This document shows positions 26,404-33,576 of a stretch of DNA of 64,000 nt, piece after piece. The stretch covers positions 1 to 64,000 of the forward strand of contig NZ_JAAVNE010000011.1 in the NCBI RefSeq assembly GCF_012103215.1. Direction: 5' to 3'. Each line of letters opens with the position of its first letter. Position 1 is the stretch's first letter. A program made the translations under genes and the position numbers. The stretch is from Falsiroseomonas selenitidurans. GTDB taxonomy: Bacteria; Pseudomonadota; Alphaproteobacteria; Acetobacterales; Acetobacteraceae. The notes under the pieces were generated by a model. The model saw only the letters and a list, made by a program, of their open reading frames with translations, was not told the origin of the DNA and searched no databases.

Positions 26404-27865
26404 CCGGCGCCGCCGGTGGGACCAAAGCCGGCGCCGCCGGTGGGACCGAAGCCGGCACCGCCGGTGGGATCAAAGCCGGCTCCGCCGGGCGGGCGAGCCA
26501 TCGCTCGGTGGCGGCCAGCAGCATCGGCCCGGTGATCGGCTTGGCCAGCACGTCGTCCATGCCGACCCGCCGGCAATCCTGCCGGACCTCGCCCAGCACG
26601 GAGGCCGTCAGGCCGAGGATGCGCGGCTTCGGGCCCGGCTGCTGGCGCAGCAATACGGTCGCCTCCAGCCCGTCCATCCCGGGCATCAGCAGGTCCATGA
26701 AGATGATGTCGTAGGCCTTCAGCCCGGCGGCCTCCAGCGCTTCCTCGCCGCTGGTCGCCACATCCACCTCATGTCCGGCGCGGCGCAGATGCGCGGCGGC
26801 GACCAGGGAATTGGTGGCGATGTCGTCCACCACCAGCAGGCGGCCGGTGCGCGCCACCCCCGCCTGCAGCGGCAGGGCCGGCTCCGGCGCCGGCGCGCTG
26901 GCCGGCGCCACCGGGATGTGAAAGCGGAAGGTGGTGCCCTGGCCGGGCACGCTGTCCAGGCCGATGGTCCCGCCCAGCGTCTCGATGATGCGCTGGCTGA
27001 TGGCCAGGCCCAGCCCGGTGCCGGTCAGCCGGTCCCGCCCGGCCTTGCCGGCGCGGACGAAGGGCTGGAACAGCCGGGCGAGGTCGGCCTCGGACAGGCC
27101 CGGGCCGGTATCGGTCACCGTCACCTCCAGCACCTGGCCTGCCGCCTGGCCTGGCACAGCCTCCGGTGGTGAATCATCCGAAAAAGACGCCTCTTGGGGT
27201 TGTGACTGAAGTCGCGCCACAACCAAAACGCCGCCATCCTCGGTGAATTTCAGGGCGTTGCTGACCAGGTTCAGCAGCACCTGGCGGATCCGCCCGGCAT
27301 CGGAGGAAAGCCAGGGCTGCTCCAGCCCTTCGCAGCGCAGATCCAGCGCCAGGCCCTTGGCGACCGCCGCCGGGCGCAGGGATTCCACCGCGTCGACCAG
27401 CAGCGACCGGCCGTCGAAGACCGAGGGCTCCACTGCCACGGCGCCGCTTTCCATCCGCGCCAGGTCCAGGATGTCGTCGATCAGCCGCAGCAATGCATCG
27501 GCGGAGCCGCGGACCAGCGCCAGGTGCCGGCAGGATTCCGCGTCCAGCCGCGTCTCCTGCACCAGGCCCAGGCCGCCGAGGATGCTGTTGAGCGGCGTGC
27601 GCAACTCGTGGCTGACCATGGCCAGGAAGGCCAGCCGCGCCTTCACCGCGGCATCCGCGGCCGCCAGCGCCGTCTGCAGCTCCGCCGTGCGCTCGGCGAC
27701 GCGGGTTTCCAGCGTTGCCGCGGCCTCGGCCAGTTCCCGGTTGCGCAAGAACAGCTCCCGCGCCTTGGTCTCCAGCAGGCGTTCGGCGGTCTTGCGGGCG
27801 CTGCGCTCGCGTTCCAGCCGGGCCAGCCAGGTCGCTTCCTCCGCCCGGCCGGTGCCTTCGGCCAT
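26339..27865 (-). CDS. Hybrid histidine kinase (HisKA-HATPase-receiver), H-NOX partner
   Basis: The start at 27865 (MAEGTGRAEEA) gives 508 residues and lies 7 bp after the H-NOX stop. Order: a cytoplasmic coiled coil (about 10-75), HisKA with phospho-acceptor H86 in MVSHELRTPLNS, HATPase with N-box LVSNALKF and G-boxes DTGPGL and GTGLGLAIS, then a receiver domain with DD in LLVVDD and acceptor D391 in FMDLLMPGMDG. No membrane segment or sensor domain is present, so sensing is most likely delegated to H-NOX. The last ~40 residues are an Ala/Pro tail encoded by 24-bp tandem repeats; this tail overlaps the 3' end of the PfkB gene. No separate response regulator or Hpt lies nearby. Confidence 0.93.
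   Translation of the reverse strand: MAEGTGRAEEATWLARLERERSARKTAERLLETKARELFLRNRELAEAAATLETRVAERTAELQTALAAADAAVKARLAFLAMVSHELRTPLNSILGGLGLVQETRLDAESCRHLALVRGSADALLRLIDDILDLARMESGAVAVEPSVFDGRSLLVDAVESLRPAAVAKGLALDLRCEGLEQPWLSSDAGRIRQVLLNLVSNALKFTEDGGVLVVARLQSQPQEASFSDDSPPEAVPGQAAGQVLEVTVTDTGPGLSEADLARLFQPFVRAGKAGRDRLTGTGLGLAISQRIIETLGGTIGLDSVPGQGTTFRFHIPVAPASAPAPEPALPLQAGVARTGRLLVVDDIATNSLVAAAHLRRAGHEVDVATSGEEALEAAGLKAYDIIFMDLLMPGMDGLEATVLLRQQPGPKPRILGLTASVLGEVRQDCRRVGMDDVLAKPITGPMLLAATERWLARPAEPALIPPAVPASVPPAAPALVPPAAPVTPAATAPPPSPGPGSPRPGP
26406..26499 (+). repeat. 24-bp tandem repeat, about 3.9 units, in the histidine kinase C-terminus
   Basis: Units start at 26406, 26430, 26454 and 26478, each a variant of GGCGCCGCCGGTGGGACCAA plus AGCC, with one to three changes. 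On the minus strand they encode an eight-residue Ala/Pro/Val repeat. The array begins immediately after the stop codon of the PfkB gene, so only the kinase tail is affected by copy number. Confidence 0.8.
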
Positions 27866-27872
27866 GCCAGGC

Positions 27873-28418
27873 CTATTCGGCGCGAGCAAGGCTGAATACC
27901 AGTTCGGGGGCCGCCGCGCCGCGTGGCAGCGACCGGGCAATGGTGATGTCGTCGCCGAAATGTGCGGCCGCCCCCTCGATCAGCCCCTCGGCGAAATCCG
28001 CCATGCAGCGGGGCGAGCGATAGGTGACGCGGAGCCGGCCAGGGCCGGTACGTTCCGCCAGCACGGTTGGCAGTTCCGCATCCGGGTAGAGCTTCAGCAC
28101 CTCGATGTGGATCACGGATTCGATCCGCTCCAGGAAATCGAAGGTGTCGGTCACGCCGGTGAAGAAACCGGGATAGAGCGTGCTGAAGCGGCCGAAGATG
28201 TGGGTGCCGAAGCTGCGCAGCAATTCGGGCGCCGGCGTGCCGGATTGCCGCGCCAGGGCGCCGACCAGCGCGCCCATCTCCTGCGCCGGATAGGTGCCGA
28301 CCGCGGTATAGGCGCCGCCATGCGGCGGCGCGGCCTCCGCGATGATGGAGTCCACCCGATCGATCGAATGCGTCTCCTCGACCATTTCGAGGAATTCGGT
28401 GAAGACGATACCCTTCAC
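27873..28418 (-). CDS. H-NOX (heme nitric oxide/oxygen binding) sensor protein
   Basis: The GTG at 28418 gives 181 residues, exactly the size of stand-alone bacterial H-NOX domains, and begins with the family hallmark VKGIVFTEFLEMVEE; an ATG at 28547 would add a sequence unlike any H-NOX. The proximal heme ligand is H104 (in VIHIEVLKLYP), and the heme-propionate motif YxSxR is Y133-S135-R137. Such proteins bind NO at ferrous heme and switch an associated histidine kinase, often controlling biofilm or c-di-GMP output. The kinase gene follows 7 bp downstream, which supports that role. Oxygen binding versus NO selectivity cannot be decided by eye. Confidence 0.93.
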   Translation of the reverse strand: MKGIVFTEFLEMVEETHSIDRVDSIIAEAAPPHGGAYTAVGTYPAQEMGALVGALARQSGTPAPELLRSFGTHIFGRFSTLYPGFFTGVTDTFDFLERIESVIHIEVLKLYPDAELPTVLAERTGPGRLRVTYRSPRCMADFAEGLIEGAAAHFGDDITIARSLPRGAAAPELVFSLARAE

Positions 28419-28562
28419 GGCGCGACAGGCCTCCAGACCGCTGGTCCAGCCAGGCCGATGATCGGGGAAGCGCGGCCTTGCCCGCCAGGGTAGGCCGTGC
28501 CGCCAGCGACACCCGCCATCCCTGGTCTGGTCGAGTTGCCAGCGCACTCAACCAACTGGCGA

Positions 28563-28592
28563 ATGTCTCAATCTTTGTGAATGGAATGTCAA
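28563..28592 (-). promoter_or_regulatory. Possible promoter upstream of the H-NOX gene
   Basis: In the 267-bp space before H-NOX the minus strand has a perfect TTGACA (28592-28587) in a locally AT-richer stretch. A good -10 hexamer at the expected distance is not visible (GATTGA/GAGACA are poor), so this is only a candidate. It lies about 145 bp before the GTG. Nothing else recognisable is in the gap. Confidence 0.3.
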
Positions 28593-28685
28593 GTTGAAAC
28601 GTTCGGCGACTCGGCCGCAGCAGCGGGCGGCGCGTGGGCGGGGCGCCCGGCCCCGCCCCGCCCGTCCTTCCCGCTCGGGGTCGGA

Positions 28686-29441
28686 TCAGCCCTTGGCGAT
28701 CGCCACCTGGGCGCGCGCCGCCGTCAGCATCAGGCCGCTGTCATTCATGATGGTGGCCAGGTTGAAGCCGCGCTCGAACATCTGCTTGGAATAGGCGCCG
28801 GTCATGGTGTGGATGCCCACCTTCACGCCGGCGGCCTGGGCGGTGTTGCGGATCCGGTCCAGCACCGCCAGGAATTCCGGCTCCTGCCGGTCCTGCAGCG
28901 GCGCCATGCCGAGCGAGAGGCTGAGGTCGGACGGGCCGATATAGATGGCATCGACGCCCGGGACGGCGACGATGGCCTCCAGATTGTCCAGCGCCGTCTT
29001 GGTCTCGATCATCGGGATGACCAGCACGTCGTCATTCGCGGCATTGGTGTCGGCCGCGGCGCCGTAGATGCCGGAGCGGATCGGGCCGAAGCTGCGCGCG
29101 CCCTTCGGGGGGTAGCGGCAGTAGGATACCAGGGCGCGGGCCTCGGATTCGGTGTTCACCATCGGGCAGATGATGCCCTTGGCGCCGCCATCCAGGCACT
29201 TGCCGATGATGCCCGGCTCGTTCCACGGCACGCGGACCATCGGGGTCACGCCATGCGGCTGCATGCCCTGGAAGCAGGTGACCATGGACATGTAGTCCTG
29301 CACGCCGTGCTGGATGTCCACCGTCAGGCTGTCCCAGCCTGCCTGGGCCATGACTTCGGCGGTGAAGCCGTTGGGGATGGCGAGCCACCCGTTGACCACG
29401 GGCTTGCCTGCCGCCCAGGCCGCCTTGACGCCGTTTGCCAT
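28686..29441 (-). CDS. HpcH/HpaI-family aldolase
   Basis: A 251-residue class II pyruvate aldolase. Visible motifs are VDIQHGVQDY with the catalytic His, MVRVPWNEPG with the phosphate/pyruvate Arg, and the metal ligands in PMIETKTAL (Glu) and GPSDLSLSLG (Asp). The family cleaves 4-hydroxy-2-oxo acids such as 4-hydroxy-2-oxoheptanedioate or 2-keto-3-deoxy-sugar acids to pyruvate and an aldehyde. It is divergent from a lactate-type dehydrogenase gene; the shared 155-bp gap contains GTTGTATGATGAC (29465-29477), reminiscent of half of a GntR operator. The precise substrate is unknown. Confidence 0.9.
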   Translation of the reverse strand: MANGVKAAWAAGKPVVNGWLAIPNGFTAEVMAQAGWDSLTVDIQHGVQDYMSMVTCFQGMQPHGVTPMVRVPWNEPGIIGKCLDGGAKGIICPMVNTESEARALVSYCRYPPKGARSFGPIRSGIYGAAADTNAANDDVLVIPMIETKTALDNLEAIVAVPGVDAIYIGPSDLSLSLGMAPLQDRQEPEFLAVLDRIRNTAQAAGVKVGIHTMTGAYSKQMFERGFNLATIMNDSGLMLTAARAQVAIAKG

Positions 29442-29596
29442 TCTGTTCGTTCCCCCAGCGGGTGGTTGTATGATGACTGGACGCTAGGCCCGGGGCGGTG
29501 GGGCGTCAACGCGGCTGGGCCGGCTTTGCGGGGTCCGCATGCGCATGGCAGGGTGGCGCCGACGGGGCGCCCATCGCGACCCGCGTGGAGCACCCG

Positions 29597-30991
29597 ATGA
29601 ACACCGTCTCGCCCCGGCCCGTGGATGCCGTGATCGCCGCCGCCAGCACCTTCCTGGGCGAGCGCATGACGACCAATGCCGCGATCCGGGACCAGCACAG
29701 CCATGGCGAGGACAATTCCACGCCGACCCTGCCGGACGCCGTCGCCTTCGTCGAAACCACGGAGGAGGTGAGCCGCCTGCTGGCGCTGTGCCACCACCAT
29801 GGCGTGCCGGTGGTGCCGTTCGGCGCCGGCACGAGCCTGGAAGGCCATGTGAACCCGGTGCGCGCCGGCATCAGCCTCGACCTGTCGCGCATGACGGCGA
29901 TCCTGGAAGTGAACGAGCAGGACATGGACTGCCTGCTGGAGCCGGGCGTCACCCGCCAGCAGTTGAACGAGTTTCTCCGAGACAAGGGCCTGTTCTTCCC
30001 GGTCGACCCCGGCAGCCACTGCACCCTGGGCGGCATGGTGGCGACGCGGGCAAGCGGGACCAACGCGGTGCGCTACGGCACGATCCGGGAGAACACGCTG
30101 GGGCTGGAGGTGGTGCTGGCCGATGGCCGCGTCATCGAGACCGGCGGCCGCACCCGCAAGGCCGCCAATGGCTATGACCTCACCCGGCTGTTCATCGGCA
30201 GCGAGGGCACGCTCGGCGTCGTCACCAAGGTCCGCCTGCGGCTGCACGGCATTCCGGAGGCGATGAGCAGCGCGGTGGTGCAGTTCGAGACGCTGGCCGG
30301 CGCGGTGGAGAGCACCATCCAGGTGATGCAGATGGGCATCCCGGTGGCGCGCATCGAGTTGCTGGACGACGACATGATGGCGGCCTCCATCGCCTTTTCG
30401 AAGCTCGATGGCTTTTCCGTCCTGCCCACCCTGTTCCTGGAATTCCACGGCACCGAGGCGGGCGTGGCGGAACAGGCCGGGCTGGTGGAGGCGATCACCA
30501 GCGAACATGGCGGGTCCGGCTTCCGCTGGGAAACCGATCCGGCCGCCCGGGCGAAGCTGTGGAAGGCGCGGCATGACAGCTATTGGGCGGGGGTGGCCTG
30601 GAAGCCCGGCCACAAGGCGCTGACGACCGATGTCTGCGTGCCGATCTCCCGCCTGGCGGAAGCGCTGGTGGGCGCCAAGCAGGAAGCCCGCGAACTCGGC
30701 CACACCACCTGCATCGTCGGCCATGTCGGCGACGGCAATTTCCACCAGATGATCCTCTACAACCCGGCGGACCCGAACGGGCTGGAAGGCGCCTGGGACA
30801 TGGACCGCCGCGTGGTGGCGCGCGGCCTGTCGCTGGGCGGCACCTGTTCCGGCGAGCACGGCATCGGCCTGGGCAAGCGGGACTTCCTGGAACAGGAACA
30901 TGGGGCGGAGGCGCTGGCGGTGATGCGCAGCCTGAAGACCACGCTGGACCCGCGCGGCATCCTCAACCCGGGGAAGATGTTCCGGAACTGA
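29597..30991 (+). CDS. FAD-binding oxidoreductase, D-lactate dehydrogenase (cytochrome)/GlcD type
   Basis: A 464-residue flavoprotein of the VAO/PCMH family, started at MNTVSPRPVD. The FAD domain shows VVPFGAGTSLEGHV and LGGMVATRASGTNAVRYG, and the substrate domain shows HVGDGNFHQMILYNP and SGEHGIGLGKRDF, the signature of mitochondrial-type DLD and bacterial GlcD. It oxidises D-lactate, glycolate or another D-2-hydroxy acid to the 2-oxo acid with electrons passed to a cytochrome or quinone. There are no GlcE/GlcF genes, which favours the single-subunit DLD type. The MFS gene follows after 4 bp, so import and oxidation may be coupled. Confidence 0.88.
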   Translation: MNTVSPRPVDAVIAAASTFLGERMTTNAAIRDQHSHGEDNSTPTLPDAVAFVETTEEVSRLLALCHHHGVPVVPFGAGTSLEGHVNPVRAGISLDLSRMTAILEVNEQDMDCLLEPGVTRQQLNEFLRDKGLFFPVDPGSHCTLGGMVATRASGTNAVRYGTIRENTLGLEVVLADGRVIETGGRTRKAANGYDLTRLFIGSEGTLGVVTKVRLRLHGIPEAMSSAVVQFETLAGAVESTIQVMQMGIPVARIELLDDDMMAASIAFSKLDGFSVLPTLFLEFHGTEAGVAEQAGLVEAITSEHGGSGFRWETDPAARAKLWKARHDSYWAGVAWKPGHKALTTDVCVPISRLAEALVGAKQEARELGHTTCIVGHVGDGNFHQMILYNPADPNGLEGAWDMDRRVVARGLSLGGTCSGEHGIGLGKRDFLEQEHGAEALAVMRSLKTTLDPRGILNPGKMFRN

Positions 30992-30995
30992 TCGC

Positions 30996-32222
30996 ATGCC
31001 GCCCGGCCTGCCGCTGGCCATCCTGGTGCTGTGCCTGGGGCATGTCTTCTCCAACGCGGTGCGCACCATCCCGGCGATTGCCGTCGATGTGCTGACGCGC
31101 GACCTCGGCATCTCCGCCGAGGCGCTGGCGCAGATCACCGGCGCCTTCCCGCTGGCCTTCGCCGCCGTGATGATCCCGGTCGGCATCGCGCTGGACCGCT
31201 TCGGGGTGAAGCGGGTTTCGCTCGGCCTGCTGATTGTGGCGGGCTCCGGTGCCGTGCTGGGGGCGGTGGCGACCGGGCCGTGGTCCATGCTGGCCGCGCA
31301 GGTGGTGCTGGGGGCGGGGTGTTCGGGGATGCTGATGTGCCCCATCACCTTCGCCGCGCGGCGGCTTTCCACCGGGCGCTTCGCGGTGTGGTCCGGGCTG
31401 ATCCAGGCGGTGGGCAACACCGGCATGCTGCTGTCCGCCAGCCCGCTGGCGCTGCTGGTGGAGGCGGTGGATTGGCGCGCCGGCTTCTGGGCCTGTTCCG
31501 CCATCGCCGCGCTGGCGGTGCCGGCCGTGCTGCTGCTGGTGCCGGCGGATCGGCCGGCGGCGGCGCCGGGCCGCACCCTGGCGGCCGATCTGCGCGAGGT
31601 GGCGCGGATGGCCACGCTGCCGGCGGTGCGGGCGGTGATGGTCTTCGTCTTCGCCTCCTTCGCCGCGGTGCTGGGGCTGCGCGGGCTGTGGGGCGGACCC
31701 TGGCTGATGGAGGTGAAGGGGCTGGACCGCATCGCCGCCGGCCATGTGCTGCTGGCCTGCACCGTGGCGCTGACGGTGGGGCCGCTGCTGGCCGGGCTGG
31801 TGCTGCGGCGGATCGGCCATGCCACGGCGCTGCTGGCCGGCAGCCATCTGCTCTGCGCCGGCTTCATCCTGCTGATCGTGGCCGGCGGGCCGGGCGGCAT
31901 GCTGTCCCGTGCCCTGGGCGTGGCGATGCTGCCGGTGGCCTGGGACCTGGCGCTGCTGGTTGCCTTCGGGGTCATCATCTCCTTCCAGGTGCTGGCCTTT
32001 TCCATCGTGCGGGAAGCGGTGCCGGCGGAGCAGGCGGGGCGGGCGCTTTCCGCCGCCAACCTGTTCTTCTTCTTCGGCGCGGCGGTGTTCCAGGGCCTGT
32101 CCGGGGCCCTGGCCGGCTGGGGCGGGCCGGCGGCGGCGCTGGCGACCTTCGCCGTGGGGCTGGTGGTGTGCTCGCTGGGCTTTCTCGCGCTGCGGCCGCG
32201 CGGCCGGGCCGGCTTCCCATAG
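30996..32222 (+). CDS. MFS transporter
   Basis: A 408-residue, 12-helix major facilitator protein beginning MPPGLPLAILVLCLGHVFSN. Motif A appears as GIALDRFGVKRVSLG between helices 2 and 3, and paired loops of six helices are clear from the hydrophobicity. It begins 4 bp after the FAD dehydrogenase gene, hence probably the same transcript; uptake of the hydroxy acid oxidised by that enzyme is a reasonable guess but not shown by sequence. Palindromic repeat copy 2 begins 29 bp after its stop. Confidence 0.87.
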   Translation: MPPGLPLAILVLCLGHVFSNAVRTIPAIAVDVLTRDLGISAEALAQITGAFPLAFAAVMIPVGIALDRFGVKRVSLGLLIVAGSGAVLGAVATGPWSMLAAQVVLGAGCSGMLMCPITFAARRLSTGRFAVWSGLIQAVGNTGMLLSASPLALLVEAVDWRAGFWACSAIAALAVPAVLLLVPADRPAAAPGRTLAADLREVARMATLPAVRAVMVFVFASFAAVLGLRGLWGGPWLMEVKGLDRIAAGHVLLACTVALTVGPLLAGLVLRRIGHATALLAGSHLLCAGFILLIVAGGPGGMLSRALGVAMLPVAWDLALLVAFGVIISFQVLAFSIVREAVPAEQAGRALSAANLFFFFGAAVFQGLSGALAGWGGPAAALATFAVGLVVCSLGFLALRPRGRAGFP

Positions 32223-32250
32223 CCGCCGCTACCGCGCGCCCGGTCCGGTA

Positions 32251-32357
32251 AGCTGGAGCCGTTTCACCGCCGGCAAAGACGGTGAAACGGCTCCAGCTTA
32301 TTGTTTCGACGCATTTTCCGAGTCGCCTTGCGAAGCCGCAAACCTTGAAAATGTCCT
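32251..32357 (+). repeat. Composite palindromic repeat, copy 2
   Basis: Same two-hairpin element as at 24642-24745 but opposite in orientation. The first stem, AGCTGGAGCCGTTTCACCG...CGGTGAAACGGCTCCAGCT, is nearly perfect; the second is GCATTTTC...GAAAATG around GCCTTGCGAAGCCGCAA. It lies between the MFS stop and the CxxCH peptide gene and could also act as a transcript-end hairpin. Confidence 0.82.
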
Positions 32358-32365
32358 AGCTGCGC

Positions 32366-32524
32366 ATGTTGATGGCGGGGAGGCTGGCGATGCCGCGGCT
32401 GGTCGGGCTTGTGGTGGTGCTGCTCGGGGTTGCGGTGCTGGGCCATTGGCTGCTGGTGCAGGGTGCCACCAGCCAGACGGAGCTCGGCCGCCTGGCCGCC
32501 GGCACCTGCGCCGCCTGCCACTGA
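32366..32524 (+). CDS. Small membrane peptide ending in a heme-binding CxxCH motif
   Basis: A 52-residue frame starting at ATG 32366 (ATG 32372 and 32390 are alternatives). One strong hydrophobic helix (LVGLVVVLLGVAVLGHWLLV) is followed by a short polar stretch and the final residues TCAACH before TGA. CxxCH is the covalent heme c attachment site, and here it is the very C-terminus, whereas a real cytochrome c needs about 60 more residues including a Met ligand. No continuation in another frame is apparent downstream. It may be the remnant of a truncated cytochrome, or a genuine mini-protein. Coding status is uncertain: no strong ribosome site is evident. Confidence 0.5.
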   Translation: MLMAGRLAMPRLVGLVVVLLGVAVLGHWLLVQGATSQTELGRLAAGTCAACH

Positions 32525-32633
32525 AGGCGGCCGCTCGACCCTCGGGGGCGCAGGTCGGCGGTTCCTGCGCCGGGCACGGGGTGCCGCCGCCGGCGCGGCT
32601 GGGCTACAGTCGCGGCGGCAGGAGGAGCCACGC

Positions 32634-33467
32634 ATGCTGCGCAGCATTCTGGTCGCATTGGACGACACCCAGGGGGCGAAGGCCGCGCGGGACGCCGCCA
32701 TCGCCCTGTCCCGGCGCAGCGGCGCGGCGCTGACCGCCGCCGTGGTGCTGGACCGCCCCCATACAGACAGCGAGCATGAATTCGTGCCGATTGGTGGCGC
32801 CGCCTTCAAGGCCCGGCGCGATGCGGCGCGGGTGAAGCGGGCGCAGGAGGATGCGCAGCTGGCGCTGGCCGAATGCGCCCAGGCGGCCGCCGGCCACCCC
32901 TATGAGGAAATGCGGCTGGAGGACGCACCGGAACCCGCGCTGCTGCGCGCCGGGGCGACGCATGACCTGCTGGTGATCGGCCGCGACAGCACCCTGGGGC
33001 TGGAGGCGACGGAGGATGGCGTGGCGCCGGTGATCGAGCGCCTGCTGATGGAAGGCGCCCGGCCGCTGCTGGTGGTGCCGCCGGAGGCGGCGCCGGCCGA
33101 TGGCCCCATCCTGGTGGGCTACGATGCCTCCATTCCCGCCATGGCGGCGCTGCAGCTGTTCGCGCTGCTCGGCATGGCGGAGGGCGCGCCGGTGCGCGTC
33201 GCCTCGGCGGCGGAGACGCGGGCGGAGGCCCTGGCGATGGCGGAGGAGGGCTGCACCTATCTGCGCCGGCACGGGCTGGAGGCAACGCCCCTGCCGCTGC
33301 TGGGCGACCGCCCCGCGGACCTGCTGCTGGCGGAGGCGGAGGGCCTGCGCGCGCGGCTGCTGGTGGTGGGGTCCTTCGAGGAGAGCGGCCTGCGCCGGCT
33401 GTTCACCGGCAGCGCCACGCATGAGCTGCTGCGCCGCGCGCGCTGCCCGGTCTTCATCCACCACTGA
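32634..33467 (+). CDS. Tandem-domain universal stress protein (UspA family)
   Basis: A 277-residue protein starting 6 bp after a GGAGGAG ribosome site. The first Usp domain (about 1-145) opens with MLRSILVALDDTQGA and closes with RPLLVVPP; the second (about 150-277) opens with GPILVGYDAS and ends ATHELLRRARCPVFIHH. The second domain lacks the full GxxG-9-GS ATP signature of nucleotide-binding members (it reads VVGSFEESGLRRLFTGSATH, which partly fits). Usp proteins aid survival under starvation and oxidative stress. It stands alone; no neighbour indicates a specific role. Confidence 0.88.
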   Translation: MLRSILVALDDTQGAKAARDAAIALSRRSGAALTAAVVLDRPHTDSEHEFVPIGGAAFKARRDAARVKRAQEDAQLALAECAQAAAGHPYEEMRLEDAPEPALLRAGATHDLLVIGRDSTLGLEATEDGVAPVIERLLMEGARPLLVVPPEAAPADGPILVGYDASIPAMAALQLFALLGMAEGAPVRVASAAETRAEALAMAEEGCTYLRRHGLEATPLPLLGDRPADLLLAEAEGLRARLLVVGSFEESGLRRLFTGSATHELLRRARCPVFIHH

Positions 33468-33514
33468 GGAGCTTCGGCGGCGGGCCATGCGCCGCCGCGT
33501 CGCCGCAACAAGAG

Positions 33515-33543
33515 TTGATCTTCCGTAATCCGTTGCTTAATCC
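33515..33543 (+). promoter_or_regulatory. Candidate sigma-70-type promoter for the RTX gene
   Basis: TTGATC at 33515-33520 is followed after 17 bp by TAATCC at 33538-33543, within a notably AT-rich stretch (33510-33560) 34 bp before the ATG of the RTX gene. The spacing is ideal and both hexamers are fair matches. Confidence 0.4.
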
Positions 33544-33576
33544 TATCATTTCGGCAAATGGATTCGGGCGGGTTTC

